Source of the DNA: Sarcocystis neurona
Lineage: Eukaryota > Apicomplexa > Conoidasida > Eucoccidiorida > Sarcocystidae
Assembly (NCBI GenBank): GCA_000727475.1
Contig: KL647300.1
Location: forward strand, 315,881-379,880
Direction: 5' to 3'
DNA: 64,000 bases
Part shown: positions 36,668 to 47,390 of the stretch, piece by piece
Layout: the number at the start of each line of letters is the position of its first letter
Numbering within the stretch: position 1 is the stretch's first letter
Notes under the pieces: model-generated
Told to the model about the DNA's origin: nothing
The model's input: the letters and a program-made list of their open reading frames with translations, nothing else
Databases searched by the model: none
Translations under genes and position numbers: made by a program

Positions 36668-39188
36668 TTTATTCAAGGAAAAAAGCAAAAGTTGTCTCTC
36701 GCGAACAAAAGAAGTAAAATCTCCGGAACACGGAAAACACAGAGATACACACACACCTGCTGCTGCTGCAGCATTTCTTACTCACAACGCGCCTTGCATA
36801 TACTCCTCTTTCTCTGTTGGGGCGACTGGCGTCTCTGTTGCTGTTGCTGCTGCTGCGATTGCTGCTCGTAAAAGGCAGGGGCTTGCTGTTGATATTTTAA
36901 CACACTCGTTGAGCGCTGCTTTACACAAATCGCTGTCCTGCCTGCTCCACCACGTCTGCGGCTCCTTCGCTGATGAGATGACTTTGGCAGTCGTGACGCC
37001 TATTCTGTTTTCGCCTGCTGTCCTTGTCGCTGCTTCTTTTTTGATGAACAGACGGGCGGACGTGCTGCTGCGCCTAGTTCTCCTCCATTTGCTGTTGCAG
37101 CAGCTGCGACTGCAGCGTCCGCTTCAAAAGTACTAGAAATCGTTCCCGCCCCAGCAGCAGCAAGCTGGCCACGTGCTACACAAGGAGTAACGAGGAGACA
37201 GACACGCATTCTTCCACATGCAAGGACGGCTCTGAAAACCTGTTTGTATACCTACTAAACAAGGCCTGGCACGCGTACAAACACGCAGGTATGCATATGA
37301 ATATGCGAACATGCACATTGATATGCAGGGACGAATATGTGTGCACACACACGCAGGTACACACATATTTGAATATACACGTATATGTATTTATTTGACC
37401 ACAACACTGGACGGCAGATTGAACTCGCGGAGTGCATGAAAGACATAGTGTCAGTTGATTTTAGACCGGAGGCGCTGTCATTCTTCTCTCGGGCGCACGT
37501 CTGCGTACGGGAAAATCCTCAACCAGCTGGAGGAGAGGAGAAGAGAGATGCGTTTTTGAAGGGAAGAGGACAAAAGTAGTTCGAAGAGAGGGAAGCATTC
37601 AGTAGGAGACGGGAGGAAGAAGTAAAATCATTGAAAAAAGTCAACAGAGGGGAGAAGAAAGAAGGAAGAAATGTAGGCCAACAAGTGGTGTTCACCCACT
37701 TAAGCGCTGCAGAGCTCTTCAGTTTAACCGTTGTGTACACATTGTTCAAATGCGCTGTCAGTAGTAGGCCCAAGGGTATGCTTGTCCGTCTACGCGTAGT
37801 ATCACACACGTGCGGGATATCGAAATTCAAATGAACCACCGTAGGTGGAGGTGCACGTGCACAACTGCCAGAGCACACGCGGTGCGAAGACCAACTATTC
37901 TGCAAAATGCGGAGGAAAGGATGGACTGCTACGATTTGCGGTTGGTACAGTTGAGTAGGAAAAGCTTGATTAGCATTGTGGCTTGAATGTTGGATAGTGA
38001 CAGAAATATCGATGGGGAATATGGCGCAAAGTGGGAAGGAGACGACCCCGGCGCAAGCACGAAGTTGAAGAAGTTTTCGTGAAGGAGTACGAGAGAATGT
38101 GGATCACATCGAGTCCTCGTCCAACACATTCGGCTTCTGTGACACTAGACGAAACCCGTACACTGTACGGGGAAAAAACACAAGAAAACCGGACGAATTG
38201 TGCAGCGAAGACGACAAAAACTACTTCAGAGGAGGACGGGAGGAAACGATAGTTGCTCATTGAAATGTGGGTAGAATGGCCTCAAAGCCCTGCGTAGAAA
38301 CGCTCTCACCTGCTTAAAATTACTCAGGGACAAATTCAGCAATTCACGCGCGTCTATGCGGATGTGTCTGAGACGATTCTCACGTCAGTGTGTGTACCGG
38401 CGTTTCGCCCGTGTAACCCGCGTCGTCCACAAAAACTCATGAAGATCGGGGGCGATTAGCACCTCACTGCGAAACTATCAGGGCGCTGGAGCTCAAACAC
38501 CCATGCGATTTATGTGGCAACGGAGAGTATGGTGAACAAAACGATAGCGACTCTTCCTTAAGAATGGCCAGCAACCTCAGGATGACTCGAGCGGCGGCGG
38601 GAACTATTATGCGGATGCCGGGACCCACCGATTTCCCAGAAGCCGCACATGGCGACCTCTGGTGATGCTAACATTGTGACGTAGAAGACGAGTGGGAAAT
38701 TGATTGGAATAGAAACTGGATGGAGGAAAAGCAGGTGAAGACAGAGGGTTGTCTACCAAGGGGATCACGCAATTCACCGGCTAAAAGCATGTCTCCGCCG
38801 TAGGGGAATGTGTCGTCTTGCGTTCGTGCTCGCTCAAGTTGCGCTGGTTTACCCCTCTCTCGGGTTGGGGGAACTCAGATCCCAATGCCGACCATCTGTA
38901 CTTTTCCCCAGTAGATAGCACGTTTTGTATTCTGTCCCGAATTCGGAAGCCTCCTGTGCGCCAAAGAGACCGACTTCGCTACCTGGCAATGAAGACACCG
39001 CACGTGAGACAAGACGCGCTAGCCGCTGACCGGAGCAGCGATCACGCCTTTTCCCGCGCGGGAATGCATACACCGTTACTGGATCGCCTGGGGATGGGAA
39101 ACGGTGGCACCAGTGGCAGACAGGAGATCACTGTGGAGTTCACGGAAAAACTATCTCGCGCTAGATAGGCTGGATAGAGAGTCAAGAC

Positions 39189-39394
39189 CTACTTTATGAG
39201 GCCCAGGAGAACGGATCCTGGAGGAAGCTGGTAGAAACCGCCGCCGTCCCATTCGATGTGCTTCGCCTTCCAAAATGATTCTTTGAAGCTTCATTGAAGG
39301 GCGGGGACGGATCGAAATTTATGTCGAAGAGTTGTATGTGAAGGTCGAAGGACCTAATATCCCGCACTGTTCCGGCGGAAAAGTAGACGTTCGC
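39189..39394 (-). pseudogene. Broken coding-like relic (one frameshift, flanking stops)
   Basis: On minus, one frame reads YFSAGTVRDIRSFDLHIQLF and continues to about 39287. A one-base shift then gives KHIEWDGGGFYQLPPGSVLL and an in-frame TAG. Upstream in the same frame there are four stops, then another open stretch (39430-39638). The order SFDL, then PPGSVLLG, loosely recalls the dCTP deaminase/dUTPase-like fold, but this is a guess from two short motifs. It could be a decayed mobile-element or host gene, or an intron-split exon with a sequence error. Confidence 0.3.
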
Positions 39395-39636
39395 CCGGCA
39401 GTTTCACTATCCCGTGGACTTCTACTAAGGGACGTTGAGGGAGGGGAGCCACAATAACAGCATGTGTTTGCAAGGACGACCACAGACGTGGGAGAACTTA
39501 TACGCTAGTTGCAGCACAAGTAAAACCTCTTTAGGCTGGGCCACATGACAGTTTACCGTGAGGTGTGTAAGGGGGACGTTTGTACTTGTAACGATGTCAA
39601 CGCTCAGAGAGTCGGCAACGCCGGGTTCCGAGTCAG

Positions 39637-40089
39637 ATGACAGAAAGAAGCACAGAAAACATTGCAGGGCTGTACGAAAGGTGCTGTGAGCTTACGTTGA
39701 ATCGTGAGATGCGTGGCGCCCGCAAGCATGCTAAACGTGTCTTTTCCGACTATTGTAGAAACCCACACGGTAGCGCTGGCAGTATTAGTCGTGTGAGTAG
39801 TAGTAGTAGTAATAATAATAATAGTAATAGTAGTAGCAGTCGTGCTACTACTCCTGGTACTACTACTTGTAATAGTGTTAGTAGTAGTTGTCGCAGTAAT
39901 ACGAGTAATAGTAGTGGGAGTAGGAGTAATAGTGCTCCTATCACTAGCACTACTTTTACTGGTAGTAGCTGCACAAGGGGTGGCAACTGCAGTGGTAGTG
40001 GTAGTCGCTGCAGTAGTATGGTGCTTCGCAACGTCAGCGGAAAAGCAGGTTTTCTCAAACAAGCATCAACACTGGCGGTTGTGCTTTGA
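39637..40089 (+). CDS. Candidate 150-aa ORF with Ser/Asn low complexity, unassigned
   Basis: ATG at 39637, stop at 40087-40089. The first ~45 residues have ordinary composition (NIAGLYERCCELTLNREMRG). They are followed by a Ser/Asn/Thr tract from a degenerate AGT/AAT triplet array (about 39790-40020) and a short ordinary tail. The array keeps triplet phase, as a coding tract would. No splice partners or homologous motif were found. The minus strand of the same array is also open, so strand is not certain. Confidence 0.3.
   Translation: MTERSTENIAGLYERCCELTLNREMRGARKHAKRVFSDYCRNPHGSAGSISRVSSSSSNNNNSNSSSSRATTPGTTTCNSVSSSCRSNTSNSSGSRSNSAPITSTTFTGSSCTRGGNCSGSGSRCSSMVLRNVSGKAGFLKQASTLAVVL
39790..40020. 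repeat. Degenerate (AGT/TAG)n triplet array
   Basis: About 75 triplets derived from AGT, AAT and ACT with little phase slippage. It is the reverse-complement family of the CTA array at 19203-19478. Confidence 0.8.
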
Positions 40090-40240
40090 CTGCGCAAGGA
40101 CACCTATACGATAAGTTTGCCAGGGAGGAAAGCATCTATAACGTGCGGAAACTTAAGGCGGCAGCGGCGCTTTGATCCGTATGTTGAAGGGATAAGCAAA
40201 GGATATTGCGAAATTATGAAGCACTTGTTGACGGCTTTGA

Positions 40241-40380
40241 ACGTTACAATGTACATACACCGGAATGTTGGGTGAGTAGAAGGAGTCGTCAAGAATAGGT
40301 GCCGGAATCACACGTTACAATGTACGTACACCGGAGTGCGAAGCGAGTAGAAGTAATAACCAAGAATAGACGCCGGAATC
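40241..40380 (+). repeat. 71-bp tandem duplication
   Basis: ACGTTACAATGTACATACAC at 40241 and ACGTTACAATGTACGTACAC at 40312 begin two copies that stay aligned through CGGAATG/CGGAGTG, GAGTAGAAG and GCCGGAATC. About 75-80% identical by eye. Confidence 0.85.
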
Positions 40381-43300
40381 CTATTTCGACACTGCTCCGA
40401 GTTTCATCAATCACGCTAGTGGTACAATGGGGGCGTATTTTCGCAGGAGGTAGACCATAGAACAGAGGGCACAGAGAAATAGAGCACATGCAAAAGACAG
40501 TAGGCGAGGACCGTCGTACAATCCTGCGGTGGCCAAGACCATTTGCTGCATGTACAAAGCGAAAAAGTACCTCCTGCACAACATTACAGACACCTCAGAG
40601 ACTGGCAGAAACATCTGTCACGGCAACACAAAAGCTCTTCTGCGATCAGAAACAGCCGTAAAGCAATTTTGGGGAAATGTCTGTGTGAAGAGATGTGTGA
40701 CCGAGACGTCCACCTCTATAGCACACGCACACTATATGTGGGTAGTGAAGACAGTGAAATAACATACTGAACACTCTGGTGTTGTCTGGTGATACGTATA
40801 TAGGGCTGTAACCTTCGATGTGTGCTACCCTGCCCAGTAGAAGCGTGTGCGATCCTCGAGATCAGAGAAGTATACGTTAAAATCTGTGTGTTTGTTTTGG
40901 TCGGGCACGAAGGTTACACAGAGAGTGAACCTGTCCGCACATGTGAGTTTGAAGACTGCTGAGCACGGCAACAACAACAGCCAACTCTTTCGAGCACTGT
41001 GTACGTCCACTTGTAACATAGTACCGTAAACTTAGAACGGATATTATTGTACACGTGTGCGCGCAAGTATACGTATATATATATATATATATATGTATAT
41101 GAATTCAGGTGCTACTACTGCTGACGCTTACCGATGATGTCTCTACTCAGGATACGTTCACACGCGTATATCAGCGCAGTCTACTTCCAATCATGTGTCG
41201 CACTCTGGGACCCTCTGGATGCAACTGTACTCATGGTTGGAAACAATTATGAGAGGACAGGGAACAGATATATGTGTTGCTCCCCAGATAGACAAGTTAA
41301 CTCGGGAATCTCTGCATTCGTAAGGGTATGCAGGAAGGTTCTTGTACAACGGTATACACGTATATCTACGTGTTCAACTAGAACAGTAGCTCTTTTCGTA
41401 ATCCTGTAGTACTGGGGCAGGTCAACCGGTTAACAGGGGGCCACGCTTCCGCGCCACCCGCTACTGGGATACCACATCTAAAGTTTCGGGCTGTAGACTC
41501 ACCGCTACTCCAAACATTCTGTTTTGACCCCCGAGTGAGCTGTAATATTCAATTTCAATGTAGGCAGCAGGAGCTGTAGTATTTACTTGCAACATAGACA
41601 GCAGCAGAGGCTTTTCGTTTTCTTCTCTTCCTGCTTCTCACCGTTAACGTGATTTGCAAGTGCCTGTTGTTTACCACTCACATTGTTAACGAGGTGAACA
41701 GCAGAAGTATAACTGTGGTAGGTTTCCACCAAGTACAGAGCATGTATATCTCTGTGAACATGAAAGTATATTTTGCCGTGAGTTTAATTGTAAATATGTT
41801 ACTCTGTCCACGTATGAATACGTGTGCATGTACATATACGTGTGTGTACGCACACGTATATCGATTGTGGCTTCTGCGCAGACGTACGGACGGAACGTTG
41901 GGCCTAATGTACAGCTAGTTCTCTTCTGTTTCCATTGAGACAGCGAACTATGTGAGAAAAATTGCTTAGAATAGTGGAATGGAGACGGTCTAAGATCAAC
42001 ACTGCTGGGGCTATGGATCATTTATCTAGAAAGACGTATTCGTATTTATATATATATATATGTATGCTTGTAGATCTGCCCTGCATACTACTCCGTATAG
42101 AAGTACGCATGTAGGACTCGGATACGAACATGCACCCGTACTTACATAGATTTATATACACACATATGTACACGTATACACAAATACAATTGTGTGAGGG
42201 GATCTAGATTTGCGCACTCCATTCACTCGGTATGTCTACATCTAAATCTATCTATCTATCTATTTATCTATCTGTCTCTCTCTCTATATATACCAGAAGA
42301 TAAACATGAATGCAGTGGGCTACTTTGGGAATCGCGGCAGGCGCGGAGTTATTCATCTGGTGGTGGGTGTGACAGTGTGTTCGCACGTTAGTTTTTAGAC
42401 AACACTCTGGTTACTGTAAGCTAGTGTCAGATTTGCAATTGTGCGGGCCGGCCTGAATTTATCCGCTATCCAGCTGTGTTTTCCATGCTCATTTCCTCTT
42501 CAAGGAAGCAAGCACTGATGCGTTTTACACTACTAAAAAAGCCGGCAGCCTAGGAACTTTGCACATCCGTATTGAATTCTTCACTTGGCTGTCGGCATGA
42601 ACACATCACATGCAACATTCAAAGATCCCTCACGGCCTACCTTTCCATCTCTCTCGGACGCACACATTTCCACTGCGGGATATTCGATGCGTGCTGCTCC
42701 ACGATGCGCTGCATTCCCTATGTTTACCCCCTACTTCGTGACCCCGCGCGATTGTCATTTTATAATATATATAAATAAACAGTGTGAGCGACCCTGAGTG
42801 ACTGATACACACGAATACAGATCCCTATCTCTATGTGTACATTACGCAGCTGCGCCGCACAAGTAGACGACAGCGTTCAAACATAAGCAAATGTAGATTG
42901 GCGGACATATATATATATATGTAGGCGGGTAAAAAGAGAGAGGAAGATGCTCACTCGTATGCCTCTTTGTTTTTGCATTTCTCTCTTCGTGTGCGCCTCT
43001 TGATGGGTCTTTATACTCGTTTGCGTATATCTCCCTTGCTTTCTCTCCAGGGATACGTATGTCCATATATGTAGTTTAATCGGAAGACGACAATGAACGC
43101 AAAGTGTTACGTGTGCGTAGAAGAGTTCCTTTTGATCATCGTTCCTTCGCAAATAGACACGCACACGTTCGTGCTTGCGGCTAGCTGTCTTGACTCCCCC
43201 GTCGCCGGTGTGCGGCACAGTTCCCACCTGTTCGTCCACTCTTCCTGCTGCTGCTTGTTCTTCTTTCTTCGTTCGCTTTCACTCTTTACTCTCTCTCTAG

Positions 43301-46296
43301 GGACGAGTTTTCTTTTCGACCATGTTCTCCCTTTCTGCACATCTTTTTGCACAGCATTCTTTGCCGTTGTTCCCCAGGAGCGGCATTTACTCTTCGTCTT
43401 TCCTTCGCTTTTCATTCCTTCTTTTCCAGTTGAGCGCGGCCAGTCCTCCGTTTCTAAGAATATTTCCGTCATGTTTTCGCACTGCGTCTGTCTGTACCAC
43501 CTCACTACCGCTTATTTGTAAGTATCCTCTTTTCTCTCCCAGCACGGCACTCTCTTCGCGCAGTGCGTGTCCTTCGCCGCTCTTCCCCTCTCTCCCATCG
43601 CCCTCTCTCGACTCCCATGACAGCTCTGGTCACGGTCATAATCCTTTCCTCTGCACATCATTCGGCACAATCTTCCTTTTCATCGCGGCCCAGAGCAAGA
43701 TTCGTCTTTCCTTCCTTTTGCTCGTTCTCGCTCACCGCTCGCGAAGCAAGTTCTTGCATCTTTATGCTTCCGGTAACTGCATACGAACCGACGCTCGAGT
43801 CTTGTAGACATCTGTGCGTATACAAATGTGAACTCTCGTGATTTTCAGGCGAGTCTAGCCACGTACACAAACGTGTATGCTCATACATACGTACGTATCT
43901 GCACATTAGGTAGATGAATATCCGGCAATCACAGCGCTCCCTACAGTGATTGTGTAAATATTGCTCTCTCTTAAGCACGTATGCACTCCCACACAGAGCT
44001 CTCTGTATACTGCAAGAGGTGCGGAAAATGTGAGGACTACGGTATACGACATAACGCCGTCCTGATACATGAACACATGTACACACACTCGATTCTTTGT
44101 AAAAATGCGAAAGTAGCGTCACGGAGTACCCGGCGCACAAGGATTGACGTATCTCGCAAGATTCTTCATACGTCAGCACACAGGTAATCGCTAAATCTTC
44201 CCTATTCGCCCCCTACAACTGCACAAGCAGATATACAACACATCGCATATATGTAGATGCAGTCCTCCTGTCTACAGATGTGTGTAGACACACATGTGTA
44301 TCTCCGTCCCTGCTGTATAAACACACACATATATACACTCTTGTGTATATGCACACTGTGTAGAAGGTGCATTATCTGTTGAATTGGCATTAGTTACGGC
44401 TCTGCTCCAGTCCCATGAGCAAAACAGAAATGTCTTGTTCATGCCTCGCTCTCTGTAAATCTCTCCCCTGTAGAGAGAAAAAAATTTGGCACATTTTTTT
44501 GTGAACGGCAGAGCTGGCCTCTTTTAGGGTCGTCACCTCAGACGATGCCACAATATATAGATATCTGCCTGTCCGTATATATTTGTACAGTATACTTATC
44601 CCTATAGAGTACACGTGTGTATGCATATATACCCCATAAGTATGCATTTCTGTATATATACATATTTACGCATCTTTACATAGTTGTAACACGGATATAC
44701 TTGTCAAATATACAAAGTTCAAACAAATAGATTTTAGCCGGTATCCTCCGGTCATTCATACGTCCTGCTGACGTATTTATGCTTATATATGTGGCCATAT
44801 AATATATATATATATATTTGTAACAAAATATTCAAAGATGCACACACATACATTTATTTGTACACGTCTATCTGTACACGTCTATCTGTCATCTTAATTC
44901 ATTCATATACACTCATATATATATATGCGTGCCTGTGTATGTCTGCCTCTCTATGTCTCTCTGTATATGCATATATATAAATACATGTGGAGAGACGAGT
45001 ATGCATAGATGTAGTAGCGTTTACTCCTGTCATTTCCGCTTTCTATTTAAAAGCTGTTGTTTTTGATTAGACGAGGCTTCCACAAAGAAGACGCTGTTTT
45101 TAGAAATGCAGATAAATTCATCGAGTTCTCTTCTCACGAATTTGCATTTCACAGAAATGTTCGTGAGCTCCCGTATGCCTCTGCGTGAAACACAGCTCGT
45201 GTGTGTATGCATAGGTGTATAAGAAATGTAAACAAAAAGAAACTTCTAAATGGAAAGTCAGAAAGAAGAAAAATTTCATCAGTACGCACATGCAGGGAAA
45301 AAGATGTTCCCGAAAAGTATTCTCCCCTCTCAATCGACGTGTTTTTCCGGCTGTTCTCGTCTCTACTCGTGCTGTATATATGTGTGTATGCAGCTATATC
45401 AATACCTATATATATATATATGTGCGTACATATATAGATGCATATATAGATGCATATGATAGATACATATACATTCATATGTATATCTCAAGCTATATCA
45501 ATACATATATGTATATGTGCAGCTATATCACTATATATATATCGATGCATGCCTGTACGTAACCCCAGTTATAAAATTCATATCTATCTCCGGCATGTGT
45601 TTGCGACAGTCTGTTTGTTGTGTGGAGGTGAATTGCTCTGCATATCTGTCGAGACAAGAAGGAAGCTGCTGGAGCGTCAGACGGCGAGGAAGTCTTCACC
45701 AGTCGTTGGCGGCTGCTGGCAGGCCTTTTTTTTGCAGCTCCCCGTGTGGACTCCTCGCGCCGTCTCCGTCTTCGCTGCACTCCCCACACCGATTTCTGCA
45801 CCTCTTCTCGCTTTCTCTTCTTCGAACGTCTCTCTGTCTCCGTCTCGCTGCGACAGACTACGAGAAATCCATTTCTCCCATATATATAATCTATGTGCAC
45901 AAACCTATACATCCGTATACATATACATGTATATACATACATACACATACATATATATATATATACCAATATGTATGCACATATATATATGTGTATGTCG
46001 TGTATGTAGAAATGTACGTAGATTTGTATTTATGTATGTATTAGTCCGCGCGCAAGTGGATATACCGGTGTGCCTGGTGTGCCTGACGCAGGGTCCTGGT
46101 GTGTATCTTGAACAAAATTTCGTGGCAGTTCTCTACAAAATTTGTAATACTTCTGCAGTCCTTCCCTCCATGTAACGCTGTGCTGCTGCGAAGTTTGTCC
46201 CCTTTTTTTTCGAATTGTAGGGAGAGAAAAGTTGCGGGAGGACGCAGCATTCTCGACAGCGCGCTTCCAGCTGTTTCCTGGCTTTCTCCTGCCCAC

Positions 46297-47330
46297 CTTG
46301 ACGCTGCTGCTGCTCCTGCCCGTCATACGTAATATTTCCGCCTTTTCGCTTCTTCCTCGTCTTCTACCTGCTTCCCTTTCTTCTCCTTCTCAATCTCTTC
46401 TTACCCCCCCATTCAAGGCTGCTGCTACTGCTGCTGTCTCTCCGCGCGGCCCCCCGTGTCTCCGTCGCGTCTCTCCCCCCCTTCGTGTCTCCCTCTCCAT
46501 CTCGTGGAACGCCGGTGTCTCCCTTCTCTTTCGTGACCACCTTTTCTTCACTGTTTGTTCCCCCAGTCTTTTTCTGTCGATTGATGGTGCGCGGCGTTCC
46601 TTGCTCTTCTCCGTTATCCTACAACTGCTGCCTCTTCTTCTCATATGCTTCTGCTGCTGCTGCTGTGGCCACTCCTGCTGCTTCTCGGGCAGCCATCTCC
46701 TCCTCCTGCTCTTCCCTCTCGCCTGCTGCTTCTGCTTCTCCTGCAGCCGCTCCTGCTGGTGATTCTTCTGCCCGTCGTCGTCCTCCTGCTGCTGTTGTGT
46801 AGCACGTCCTGCCGCTGCCGCTGCTGCTTCGTTTTCGTCTGCGACTGCTGCTGCAGCAATCGCTACCGTAGCTGCTTCTTACGCGTGCGCACCTGCTGCT
46901 GCCGAGACGTCTTTGCTTCCTTCTCTTCTCACTACCTGCTGCACCACCTTTCTCCACGCCTACGGTCCCTGCTCCTGCTGCTGCTGCTGCGAGCCCCCCC
47001 CTCCTCTACCCTCGTTACCGCTCGACCGCATGTCGTTCTATTGTTCTTCTTTCTCTTCTTTTTTTTCTTCTCTGCTTCTCTTCCGCCCCTTTTCATTCAG
47101 AAAGTTCTTTCCCTCTGTTCTTTTGCTTTGGCAGCTCTCTGTTCTCTGCTCTCTTGCTGCTGCTGCCTCTCCTGCAGCAGCAGAGGTCACAGTCGCACGA
47201 CACGCGGGCAGCAGCAGCAGCTGCTGCTCCTGCCAAACGCCTTTCTCTTTTCTTTCTCCTCCCTCCTGCTCTTTTGCTCCTTCCTCTTCTTCCTTGTCTT
47301 CGTCTGCGTCGTCTTCTCTTTTTTTTTCTT
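46297..47330 (+). repeat. CTG and TCT/TTC-rich tract, probable intron of the following gene
   Basis: Interrupted CTG triplets and pyrimidine runs on plus, immediately left of a CAG/GAA-rich tract (47391-48700). By the pattern seen in IFT144 and K13 this is the sense strand of an intron. On minus it is purine-rich and open, so an exon of a minus gene cannot be fully excluded. Confidence 0.55.
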
Positions 47331-47390
47331 CTCTTCTTTGTTGCTCTCCTTCTCTGTCGCCTTCTCCTCTCTTCACGACTTCCTCACAAT

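Larger units (their letters stand above)
36668..47390. other. Long divergent spacer between K13 and the next plus-strand gene
   Basis: About 10.7 kb with no gene I can name. Between about 37.4 and 44.8 kb the microsatellites that fill the rest of the window are much sparser. Listed separately: the ORF at 39637-40089, the relic at 39189-39394 and the duplication at 40241-40380. Possible exons of the following gene lie near 45610-45720 (plus frame with CLLCGGELLCI) and 46040-46170 (plus frame with CLVCLTQGPGVYLEQNFV), but no phased splice pair was found. 46297-47330 is sense CTG/pyrimidine-rich and is probably the intron before 47391. Confidence 0.5.

Noticed and set aside
38818..39168. 116-codon plus ORF in the microsatellite-poor island
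   Set aside because: Ordinary composition but no recognisable motif and a poor start context; length is within chance for this GC content.
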